From: Discostella pseudostelligera
Taxonomy: Eukaryota; Bacillariophyta; Thalassiosirophyceae; Thalassiosirales; Thalassiosiraceae
NCBI GenBank assembly: GCA_036940085.1
Contig: JALLBK010000091.1
Location: forward strand, 1 to 33,407
Length of the DNA: 33,407 bases
Reading direction: 5' to 3'
In this document: in pieces, positions 21,028 to 30,887 of the stretch
Layout of the letters: every line of letters starts with the position of its first letter
How positions within the stretch are numbered: the first letter of the stretch is position 1
The notes under the pieces: model-generated
What the model was told of the DNA's origin: nothing
Database searches by the model: none
Seen by the model: only the letters and a program-made list of their open reading frames with translations
Translations under genes and position numbers: made by a program

Positions 21028-24000
21028 TTAATGTAGCTTGCTCATGGCTGCAAATGCACCATGAGATTGTGATTCCACAAACTTTTTTGTCTCAAGAATC
21101 CGACGCTTGACAACTAATCTTGAATTGTCAGAGCCTGGGATGCTTACCACTAACAACAATAACAAATAGATATGAACTGTCGTAAAAAAGAGACGGTGAG
21201 TGAAATTCATGGTCGGCTCAATCTTGATACCAATCTCATCCGGTACGACCTCTTTCTCTTGGTAATACGTTTCATACCCATTCAAAAATGGAGATAAGGT
21301 GGATGTTCCTTGATTGACAATAGTCAATGCCAATGCATCTCCAACTGCTGATAATTTCACCAGGGAGGATAACATCTCCAAGCCATCTTTCTGCAATGCT
21401 ACTGCAGTCTCAAAGAACTCTATTCGTTGTCGGTCAAGTTCTTCGCTCAACCCTCGAGCAACACCCATGGCACTTCCCACTGCATTCGATGACACTCCTG
21501 CAGCGCTATCTAGAACCCATTTGGATAAGGAGTGTGCCTGAGTGTTCATAGAATCCATAGAATATATTGCCACACCCATCAATCGACGCATGGGATTAGT
21601 GCCGGAGCTGGTCACTTCCCTTGTCTGATCCTGAGCATGAGGCACTGCCGATGTCATTCCTCTCACCTGAGCCAATGGAGCCAAAAGAAAAGGGAATCCG
21701 TCCGTGAAGTGCGCTTTGGCATCACGACTTATTGGATCGTCATTCATGTACTCTGAAAATATACCCTTGGCAATGTCTGGTCGAGGAAATTTATCCATAA
21801 CACGGCCATCGAGTCGAATCTCAAAGTCTCCATTCTTACGCCACGTAAAGACTAACTCCGTTCCTCTGGCACAACAAGATGGATCTGCGTTAAATTCTGG
21901 TGGGGCTACTTGTCCACACGAGCAATTGCTTGAATTCTCCTTGCTAAGAATCTTCTGCTGCATCCGCTCATCTGCCACACGTTCCTTAAAGCTTGAATTA
22001 ATAATCAGCGATTTCATCTCTTCTGTAAGTAGACTCCAATCGGCCTCGAGGCTCTTTCTCATGGCTTCTAACGACAATTGCATATTGATCTTGACGAATA
22101 AAGTCCGATCAAACAATCCACCGATGGAAGTGGCTGGATCTTCACCGGGAGCAGGCATGTTCATGAGAAGTTCGTAAAAATCATCACGATTGCGAAGCTC
22201 CTCCGAGGACAAGGTAGCATACTCTCCGAATTTCGGATCTGCTAGAACATCCCGCTTTGCGACATAGAGCGCTGCACCATACACTTTAATGTTGAATGCC
22301 GTCCGGTAGTATTGTCCCACGCCCATCAAGGTATGTCTCCCAGCTTCCTTTTTAGTTTGGCCCAAGTATTGACAAAGATCTGTGGGATATTCTAGTGAAG
22401 TCAAAGGATCCATCCACACAAAGTCATTCGAAGATTGAATGTAGGGATGGATAGGAATCTTTCGTAATCGATGAGGATTCTTAGAATCTACTAGCACACC
22501 ATACTGCCCACCACCACCACCTCCTCGTGATTCAGAGGATTTATCGTAGTTTGGAGTTTGTCCTAGAGACGACGATGATTTGTTCATTCGAGATGATTTG
22601 CTGGTGCTACTACTCGTTTGATGCACCTTAACGGGATCACGATCCATCTCATCATCCCCTGACAAACGTTGGTTGTGGAAGGCAACCCCGTTCATGGCAA
22701 TGGGTGCATAGCGAATATGAGAGGCGCTCGTTACAACGTCATGTTTTATCTTGCCTTGCTCCAAGCTGGTGTGGAGCATGCTTGCCGTGGATTTCAAGTC
22801 AACTTTATTACGATGTTTGGCTCCAGTGGATGCATGATGCTGACTGCTTGTTCGGGAAGTGGGCATGATGTATTGCTCAGATGAAATCGAACCTCCTTCA
22901 GCATCAGTTGATAGATGTTGGGAATTGTCGTTTTTTGCTGGATAGGTGGCAGTGTCGACCAAAGAAGTCCATGGTTTCCACGCCGTAGTATAAATTGCAT
23001 CGTTCTCGTCAAACGGGCCTCGTGGTTGCGGAAGAATATTGGATGAAGTGGATGGATATCTAACAAGTGAAAACTCGACCACTGAATTACCATTGCTGGA
23101 TTGTTGTACTGTATCATCAATGTCATCGCATGGCATCACCGCGGCAAAGGTTGAGTTAGTTCGATGGACGCATCCATAATCACCCTGAGAAGAGGATGGC
23201 AGTCTGCTACCGCTACCACCACCCACTGCAGAGGCACTAGCTCGTTTGGGAGAGATAATCCAACGCCCACGTCGTCTCCCCCTTCGTTCCGCCTTGGTGG
23301 CCTTACGCACCAATACTCCATCGCGATTGACGTGCCAAACAAATGCTGCCTCCGACGAGCAAGAGCCTATTTCCAACGATGCGCCACCACCTACGCCATT
23401 ACCAGATGAACTGATGGACAGTAAGCAATCATCCTGAGGATCCAAGCTTTTTTGGGTATCATGGTTTGAATTCCAGAAAAATCGTCGCTTCTGACGTCGT
23501 CGTCTACCACCCTTCTTCCCACCCGATCCCCGACTATGATGCGAAAAGGAGGTATTCGCTGTCATGGCGTCAATGTCCGTTAATTGGAGTGCAAATAATC
23601 CATCGTCATTCTCATCTTCGTACGGAGGATGGTTCTCATGGTACGCAAAACCATGCACTTCATCATATTCCACATGAACAGGTTGAGACACTTGACTATT
23701 CTGTTCGCAAAAGAAGGGCCAGACGCAGACTGATGATGTCGTCGTCGCACTAGTCGAAGTCGACCCCCTTCCTCCTTCCCGATATTCATGCTCATCCTGT
23801 ATTGGTGGTGACCTCTCATTCTGTAATTGTTCCCTCCTCAATCTCTCTTGTCTCAGATAATTCTCCTTCCTCTCTCTTAACTGTCGCTTATTCAACGGTC
23901 TACGTCGTATTCTCCACAATGTGGCATCACCACACTCACTAAATCCACCTCCTGGTCCCAAGCACATTCCATCGGTATTGTCTTGGAACCAATATGGTTC

Positions 24001-24708
24001 TCCTAGTAAGTCAACATCAGCATCCCACCCATAGATACGTTCCACACGGTCGATGATGCCGGTGAGTCCCCGACGGGAAGATTGGACGTCGAGACGTTCG
24101 AGTAATATGGCAGAGGGTTGGACACCTACTATACCGCCGTAGCTGTAGCTTTGTGAGTAGTAGGACCAGAAGGAGGAGGTGAGCCATGATGGTCGAGTTG
24201 AAGTAGTTGTCGTCGATGATGAAGAAGATGGAACATTGGTCGAAACCCCCACGAGATGTAACAACACAAAGAATAATCGGGAGGAACGTGTGCGCATGTC
24301 GAGGGCAATTCGAACTGGAGTGGCGGGAAGTGGTGGTGGATTGGAATTAAATGCAGTAGTAGCAGTACGTCGAAAGCGGCGGTTCATGGAGGTCATCATA
24401 GGAGATGATGATGATGGGCCCTCGAGTCTGGGTGGTGGTGGAGGCGATATTGCAGCCGCAGAAGCGGGTAATGGCGTTGGTATTGGTGTTGACGCTTGGA
24501 GCAAGTTTGGTGGAAGGGAGGAGGTTGATGTCGAAGACAAACATTGATCACTCTCACTATCACCACCAGCATCATCATTGTCAACATTCCGGGAAATCTT
24601 GGAAGGATGTTTCAAAGAGTGATTCTGGCCGTTACTACTGCTCATGATGATTTGTGTTCCATTAACGAGATTCGTCGTCTTCGTCTTCGTGGTAGTCGTC
24701 CAAGTCAT
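21028..24708 (-). CDS. Membrane protein with chalcone-isomerase-like domain
   Basis: A single 1226-aa frame. Residues 1 to about 135 are low-complexity; a hydrophobic segment (RLFFVLLHLVGVS) lies near 145. At about 233-266 (EPYWFQDNTDGMCLGPGG ... ATLWRI) and about 425-460 (DDCLLSISSSGN ... AFVWHV) are segments with spaced Cys and a trailing W-[RH]-[IV], reminiscent of beta-trefoil (QxW) lectin repeats; this is tentative. Residues about 750-1020 resemble the chalcone-isomerase-like family: TLMGVGQYYRTAFNIKVYGA, then FVKINMQLSLEAMRKSLEADW and FEIRLDGRVMDKFPRPDIAK. Members of this family in other lineages are fatty-acid-binding or of unknown role; flavonoid isomerisation should not be assumed. 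A C-terminal hydrophobic helix (TTVHIYLLLLLVVSIPG) lies near 1170. The neighbour PDI1 is divergent, 782 bp away. Confidence 0.72.
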   Translation of the reverse strand: MTWTTTTKTKTTNLVNGTQIIMSSSNGQNHSLKHPSKISRNVDNDDAGGDSESDQCLSSTSTSSLPPNLLQASTPIPTPLPASAAAISPPPPPRLEGPSSSSPMMTSMNRRFRRTATTAFNSNPPPLPATPVRIALDMRTRSSRLFFVLLHLVGVSTNVPSSSSSTTTTSTRPSWLTSSFWSYYSQSYSYGGIVGVQPSAILLERLDVQSSRRGLTGIIDRVERIYGWDADVDLLGEPYWFQDNTDGMCLGPGGGFSECGDATLWRIRRRPLNKRQLRERKENYLRQERLRREQLQNERSPPIQDEHEYREGGRGSTSTSATTTSSVCVWPFFCEQNSQVSQPVHVEYDEVHGFAYHENHPPYEDENDDGLFALQLTDIDAMTANTSFSHHSRGSGGKKGGRRRRQKRRFFWNSNHDTQKSLDPQDDCLLSISSSGNGVGGGASLEIGSCSSEAAFVWHVNRDGVLVRKATKAERRGRRRGRWIISPKRASASAVGGGSGSRLPSSSQGDYGCVHRTNSTFAAVMPCDDIDDTVQQSSNGNSVVEFSLVRYPSTSSNILPQPRGPFDENDAIYTTAWKPWTSLVDTATYPAKNDNSQHLSTDAEGGSISSEQYIMPTSRTSSQHHASTGAKHRNKVDLKSTASMLHTSLEQGKIKHDVVTSASHIRYAPIAMNGVAFHNQRLSGDDEMDRDPVKVHQTSSSTSKSSRMNKSSSSLGQTPNYDKSSESRGGGGGGQYGVLVDSKNPHRLRKIPIHPYIQSSNDFVWMDPLTSLEYPTDLCQYLGQTKKEAGRHTLMGVGQYYRTAFNIKVYGAALYVAKRDVLADPKFGEYATLSSEELRNRDDFYELLMNMPAPGEDPATSIGGLFDRTLFVKINMQLSLEAMRKSLEADWSLLTEEMKSLIINSSFKERVADERMQQKILSKENSSNCSCGQVAPPEFNADPSCCARGTELVFTWRKNGDFEIRLDGRVMDKFPRPDIAKGIFSEYMNDDPISRDAKAHFTDGFPFLLAPLAQVRGMTSAVPHAQDQTREVTSSGTNPMRRLMGVAIYSMDSMNTQAHSLSKWVLDSAAGVSSNAVGSAMGVARGLSEELDRQRIEFFETAVALQKDGLEMLSSLVKLSAVGDALALTIVNQGTSTLSPFLNGYETYYQEKEVVPDEIGIKIEPTMNFTHRLFFTTVHIYLLLLLVVSIPGSDNSRLVVKRRILETKKFVESQSHGAFAAMSKLH

Positions 24709-25490
24709 GTTTCAAGACGGTGCACCACTGAACAAAATGTCTATGATGGATGATCCCTTCTCAGAAAGAATAAATGCTTGACCATGAGAAATGGATTGCA
24801 GGCACGGCACCAGCACCAGCCATGAGTATGATCTCGATGTCGATGTATGCTCGGTGTCATCAGATGATGATGATCATTGCCACAACCTCTTCTTCATTCC
24901 ATTTCATGGTTCAAGCGAGGGAGATGGAGATGCAGGCGGCGATGAGCTGGACGAATGGTGGACGTGGCACGTGGCGGCAGGTTGAAGAGGTAAATACTAT
25001 GCTTAAAGTACGTTGAGGAAAAGTACGATATTTGGCGCGAAGATCAAGAAATAATGGCGGGAGAAGGTGGGAGTGCCGAGTGACGTGTTTGCTGGGACAA
25101 TTGGGAGTCCAGAGAGTCGTCTGTCCGTTGAGCACAAAGCTTCTCTCTCTCAGCTCTTTCGGGTTGTCGAGATGTCTTTCTCAAAGTAGACATTGGTATG
25201 AATTCCTTCGTATAAGTGGTCACTCCGCCATTTCCGTTCAACACACAACACCCCTTTCTTTGCTCAATCTATTCTTTGCCGCCATTGTGTTTGGCCTTCC
25301 ACAATGGCGGAATGCCGCACGGGTACTATGGATGCGACGCCAAAATCAACAGATCACCGAGTAGAATTACCCGCAATCCTACCTGCGACGAAGATCGCAT
25401 GCTAATGTTTCACTCTCACTCATATCTCTGATACCATAATTTGTGTATGTCACATCGACAATCGACAATACCAAAGAATAATTGAGCACA
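24709..25490. promoter_or_regulatory. Divergent promoter region between the CHI-like and PDI1 genes
   Basis: This 782-bp region serves both genes. It contains CACGTG at 24968-24973, TTTGGCGCGAA (E2F-like) at 25031-25041, GGCGGGAG at 25056-25063, and a perfect 11-bp inverted repeat, CCGCCATTGTG (25279-25289) and CACAATGGCGG (25300-25310), with a 10-nt spacer, about 180-210 bp before the PDI1 start. Open frames here are short and not gene-like. Confidence 0.45.
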
Positions 25491-27355
25491 ATGTTGTACC
25501 ATCGAGTGCCCTCCGATCTAACCGAATCCTCCCTTCGCGGACGAGTGCTATCTATCCTTGCGGCAGTATCCATGGGCACATTATTCATTTTGGAGACACG
25601 AGCTTACTTCTTCTCCACAAAGCTCGAAGCTGACCTATCGTTGAATAGAAGCACCACTGACGATGAGGAACCACACATTCGACTCAATTTGGATATCACC
25701 ATGATGGATCTACCATGTGAACAGGCCACTATCGATGTCTACTCAGCCATTGGATATCAAAAGAACATTACCGGACACATTCGTAAATATCCTATTGATT
25801 CCGATGGTGTTCGACAACGGTATGAAGCACGGAATTGGCATCAGGATGATATAGAGTTATGGGATCCTGCCATTGTAGAAACGATTGAAGATTTGCATAA
25901 TGATGGAGAGGATGCGATTAGTTTAGATGCACACTCGCTTCCGTATGGTGAGTACAGTATTACGTGTGGCACTGTTTTGTTGCAGTAATTCATCTCGGTA
26001 CCTACGTCGTAGTCTAAACCTTCTCTCGCTCTTCGCTCTCTCTACTACTCCACCAACACACATCGACAAACACAGCGTTGGAGCATTTCTCCTCCATATT
26101 TGTTAAATTCTACACTGACGATTGCGAGAATTGTGATGATTTGGCTCCCACGTGGGAGGCATTAGGTGAAGTTGTCACAGACACATCAATGCAACTCGCT
26201 GACGAGCACATGAAAGAGAATGACATTGATCCAAACCACTATTCCGATGATGCGTACGAAATATTGGTAAATCAGGTGGCACCAGTTTTGGTCACCAAGT
26301 TGAACTGTAGCCTCCACCCTAATATTTGCAAAGAACAAGATATTCGTGTTTACCCAGCAATGCGTGTGTTTGTGGATGGAGAAGCCAAGGGAGATTACAA
26401 TGGGCATCGCACAATCATGGAACTTGTCCACTGGCTGGGTCACATTGTCGGAAAACCGGGAGAACTAAAAATGAAGCGAGTTGCAGATCGTAAGTGCTAA
26501 TATGTTTGTTCGCATAATACTGCGATTGTGCTTGAGCAAAGGAGTTGAACTTCCATCTGAACTTACATTCTTTGACTTGCAAATAAAGTTGCCAGCGAAC
26601 GAAGTGTGCGAAATGAAGAAGAAAAAGAATGGAATGATGCATTGACAAAGTATAGATCGCCTTGGGGATCATGGCAGCCCTCAACTCGCTACCCGGGATG
26701 TCAACTTACTGGTCATGTCATGGTCGACAAAGCCCCAGGCGAATTATACTTGTATGCAGACTCGTATGGGCACGACATTGCTGCGCATATGACCAACCTA
26801 TCACACATTGTGCATCATTTCTCATTTGGAGAGTTAGACACCATACAATATGTAGACGAACAACAATCGCCTGGCGTCCCATCGGGGTTCAGAAAGTCAC
26901 TTCATCCGATGGATGGAAACGTTTACGTGACAGAACAGCTTCATCAAGCCTACCATCATTATTTGCGGGTGATTGCAATGGAGTTTAGTAATGGTCATTT
27001 ATTCCAGTTGGTACGACAGAAGGCACAGCGTGTGTATAGAATATTGCAGAATAGTCAGCTTTCGATGTATCGACAGAATATTGTGCCCGGTAAGGCCATA
27101 TTTGGCATCATTATGCAAGCCAAACAATTTTTTCATTTTCGAGGACTCTCACATTTGCTTTGCCATCTCCATCTCATAGAGGTCAAGTTCTCGTATGATC
27201 TCTCACCCATTACAGTGTCATACCTCCAGGTATCTCAAAGCTGGTATGATTACTTGACGGGTGTGCTTGCGATTGTAGGAGGTGTGTTTACCATACTTGG
27301 AATGATGGACACAGGGTTGTCTTCACTCTCAAAGAAAAAGTCGTATTCCTATTAA
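25491..27355 (+). CDS. ERV41/46-thioredoxin fusion protein, PDI-C class (PDI1)
   Basis: A predicted ER/early Golgi membrane protein for thiol-disulfide exchange and cargo handling. Four exons: 25491-25947, 26076-26489, 26589-27089 and 27180-27355, all phase 1, total 515 aa. Order: short cytosolic tail with a transmembrane helix (about 22-40); ERGIC N-terminal domain (LNLDITMMDLPCEQATIDV); a thioredoxin domain with the Cys169-Glu-Asn-Cys172 site (KFYTDDCENCDDLAPTWE); the ERV domain (YPGCQLTGHVMVDKAPGE, MTNLSHIVHHFSFG, FSYDLSPITVSY); and a C-terminal helix (LTGVLAIVGGVFTILGM). This fusion equals plant PDIL5-3/5-4. Its active site lacks the usual Trp before the first Cys and has Glu-Asn between the cysteines, unlike the paralog at 30888-32682, so redox activity may differ. 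The final intron is unusually similar to that of the paralog. Confidence 0.93.
27090..27179 (+). other. Last intron of PDI1, highly similar to that of PDI2
   Basis: A 90-bp GT-AG intron, stop-free in frame, starting GTAAGG. By hand alignment, 77 of 90 columns match the 86-bp intron of the inverted paralog at 31143-31058, including an uninterrupted 22-bp run (27105-27126 against 31128-31107). Confidence 0.85.
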
Positions 27356-27522
27356 ATCAGTTTAAATGCAGGAGGTATGCTGAATATTTCAATAGATTGT
27401 AAATACGAATATAGAGCGAAATAAATAATATTTTTTTGAATCCATGGTTTTTGAAATTTCATCTGCCAAAGGTTTTGAAAGTCCTCTTTGGATGACGACG
27501 TTCCGCGCAATTCAAATCAGGC

Positions 27523-30500
27523 ATGCTGAAGAAGAGACGAAACGGCGACGACGGCACAGACTTGCCCTACAACAACGTGCCGAACGAGCTTTTATTCGGT
27601 CCAAAGCTCGATCTGTCACAATGGAGTTTAATCGCTACGGACGATTGTCTTGGAGTTCTTGCACAGAAGTCAAAGTCGACGAGACTGGTTGTCCTTAATC
27701 TATCCGGTGCCGAGACGATCACAGATGGTGGACTAAAGCTGCTATCAGATTGTACGTCCACATTGATATCTCTCAATTTGAATAATGCTTATAGAATTAC
27801 ATCACGTGGGTTGGAGGCGATGACGAGCAAATGCTCTAAACTTCAGCATTTGTCACTATCAGGTTGTATGGGAATCGATGGAGAGGGGTTTGGGGTTTTG
27901 GGGCAGAGTTGTCCATCATTGATCTCCCTGAAGCTGTCTGGGTGTCGGCAAATCAAACCCTGGGTACTGACGATAATTTTTGGAAACTGCAAGCTAATGC
28001 AGAGTCTAGACATCTCCTTCTGCATGGTGACAGATGAAGCCATGAAGGTTCTAGCCGATTGCGCCCCGGATCTCAAACAACTCAATCTACGCGACTGCAA
28101 TTTGATCAGTGATATTGGTATTTCATACATTTCGCAAGGCTGCCCGAGTCTCTCGGAACTGAATCTGCAACGAAGTGACATGCCGTTCAGAATTACTGAT
28201 GTTGCTTTGCTTCAACTAGGACAGGCTTGCAAATATCTTGTTTCGATAAATCTACACGGGTGCAAGATGATCTCAGACACTGGGCTTTCATGGTTATCTG
28301 GATGGAGCAAAGAATTACGTCACATCGATTTGTCAAACTGCAGCAGGGTGACCAATGTTGGAATATGGCATCTCGGAGAAGGCAAGTAATACTTACCTCT
28401 GTTTATCACGGTCTTGGGTGCCATGCAAGTCTGCTCATATCTTTAGCTGAATTCATAATAGGATGCAAACAACTGAGATCGATCGTCCTCGTCAACCTAA
28501 AGAGCGTGTCAGATGTTGGCGTGAGGTATCTTGCAAATGGTTGTCACTACCTCGAAGCTCTGAATGGTAAGCTGGACGAACAACCAAACACCAATGCCCT
28601 GCCAAAATTTTGCCTGATTTAGCAACTGCCTCGTCTGCTTACTAGGTTCTGGACTATCAATGCTCACCGATGGAGCTGACAGATCAGGATTAGAGGGCAT
28701 ACCCGCTCTTGGCAAGTCTCACTGTTCTGCAACGATGAGACATCTAAACCTGCACAGATGTAAGAAGCTAAGCACCCTTTCAATGAAAGCAATAGCCAAA
28801 TTGTCAAGCCTTGAGACATTGGACCTGTCAGGATGCAATGAGCTAACACTAGAAGGGGCAAAGTGCATAGGAAAAACTTGCACACGTATATCTATACTGT
28901 CCTTGTCAGGCGACTGCATCAACAATTCAATGGTGGTAGCACTGGTTGCTCAACTTGAATTTCTTCGTTTTTTGAACCTATCATTCTGCCCAAAAATCGG
29001 CGACAGAAGCCTTCGAGCAATAGCAGGTTGTCAAAGACTTGAATCTCTCGACTTGGCAGGCTGTGTAAGAGTCTCGAATCAATCGGTGTTTCATTTATGT
29101 GAGGGAAATTTCAGCCCAGGATTGCGTCATTTGTTCCTTGTGCAATGTTGTGAGGTCGGAGACACAGCTCTTTCATGGATAGCAGAAGGGCTCAAGCAAA
29201 ATGAACTCGAGCGTTGTGTATCTCTCGAGACATTATCACTGAAAGGCACAAAAGTTACTTCATTAGCCGTCGAAAGCATTCGGGATAGATTCCCCTACTC
29301 TTCGATACGAAACAATTCGTCATTTCTTGGATTCTGGCCCCACGCGAGAATAGCTGATCGAAAAGAAATCAATAACTACCATAAGCGAGCACATGCAGCG
29401 GCAATCATCCAAGCTTGCGTCCGCTCACGGAGGGAAAAGGGTACCATACTACGGGCCAAAGAAGAGTACTGCAAAAGACGAGTTGCAATACTTGTGGGTG
29501 CCCTCTTTCGAGGAAGAAACACCCGGAGGTATTGCAGGGAATTGAAAAGGGCAAAAAAGAAGCGTTTCATCAGTGCCAAGATCATTCAATGCGCATTTAA
29601 GTGGCGAGGCGTTCTTGGTAGACGCGAGGCTCTCCGAAAGAGAATGGAGATATGTCAGCTTCATCAACACCAGATAGACGCAAGCGTTTACTTACAGTCA
29701 TGGTTCCGAATGCAGCAAGCAAAACGTCTCAGATTACAACTGCTGTGCCAAAGGTTGACACGAGAGCTACATCGGTTCAGAGCTGCCTTGTGCATTCAAT
29801 GTGCATGGAGAACTACTACTGCAGTGAGGACTGTAAGTCGGCTGAAGAAGGAGGTCTGGGAACACAACGAGCTCCGAAAGACTGCTGCGTCTCGGATTGC
29901 AGTTGCTTACAGAACCGCTCTTTTCTGCAGAGCCATAAAACAACGCGTAGAACGGACCGAAAAGCGCCTGGAACGTACACTGCTCATTCAACGATGGTAC
30001 AGGGATTGCCAAGGACGAATTCTGAAAAATAAACTGGCGGAGCAACAGTTAGCGGAGAGGAGATTCATTGCTTTAGTGCTGATTCAATCAATTGTACGAC
30101 GGTGGCAAGCTCACCTGCAACTTGGAATTCTAAAACAGAAGCGAGACCGCGAGATATCAGCAAAGCAAGCAAGTGCAACAACTCTCTCCAAATGGGGACG
30201 TGTTTGTGTGGCTAAGCTTCGGATGAATAGACGGCGCGTGGAATTCGACGAGGAAATCAGACGAAGGATTTTGTTGAAGATAAGGGCTTCGACAAGAATT
30301 GCCGCCGGGTGGCGTGGGAAGTTGGGACGCGACAGGGCAAAAGCTTTCAGACTCACCCGCGCCCAAAGATGGAAGGCATTATTCAGTGAAGAACATCAAC
30401 TGCCGTACTACTACAACCAAGACACTGGCGAGACTCGTTGGGAAAAGCCTCGATGCCTACTCGAATTGGAGCCAAAGCCAATTTGCAGTAATTGCGCAGG

Positions 30501-30672
30501 ATATCTCGCCGAGATAGAGTGCGCTGACTGCGATGAATTTTATTGCATAGCATGCTTCGAATTTATTCATCACGGTGGCAAGCGACAACTGCACACTTTT
30601 AGGACAGTGTATGATTACTTTGGGAAGAGAAAAGACTGCAATCGCGATGAATTCAAAACGATCTGTTATTAG
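27523..30672 (+). CDS. LRR / IQ / WW / B-box protein
   Basis: Three exons, 27523-28381, 28462-28566 and 28646-30672, join in phase 1 to 996 aa. Intron 1 has a GC donor (AG|GCAAGT); using any GT nearby breaks the frame. Residues about 40-540 hold Cys-containing leucine-rich repeats of the AMN1/F-box-LRR type (LVVLNLSGAETITDGGL, LQHLSLSGCMGIDGEGF, LKQLNLRDCNLISDIGI, LESLDLAGCVRVSNQSV). Then come several IQ-like calmodulin-binding segments (AAIIQACVRSRREKG, AKIIQCAFKWRGVLGRREA, LCIQCAWRTTTAVR, VLIQSIVRRWQAHL) in an Arg/Lys-rich helix. A WW domain follows (W-KALFSEEHQLPYYYNQD-TGETRWEKP), then a B-box-type zinc finger (CSNCAGYLAEIECADCDEFY-CIACFEFIHH) near the C-terminus. No clear F-box is seen at the N-terminus. 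The combination suggests a Ca/calmodulin-linked scaffold; the substrate is unknown. It lies 167 bp after PDI1 on the same strand. Confidence 0.88.
28382..28461 (+). other. GC-AG intron in the LRR gene
   Basis: An 80-bp intron with donor AG|GCAAGT and acceptor AATAG. The LRR reading frame continues correctly (WHLGE-GCKQLRSIVLVN) only with this donor. AG|GCAAGT is the strong consensus of the minor GC-AG intron class. Confidence 0.8.
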
Positions 30673-30887
30673 AACCGAAGCAAATGAAAAGATATGGTCA
30701 TGACGATGAATACTCGTACCTTCAAGGTCGTAACGCTACTAGCTATTTTAACATCTCTGATCGGCAACTTTAATTTTGAGCAATACCATTGAGTGTCCAG
30801 TGCAAAAATTCAAGTGCAGAACTTGATGGCATATGAATACCATACCCGCTCACCGTTAAGAAGTTGTTTTGTCACATCATCATTAGT

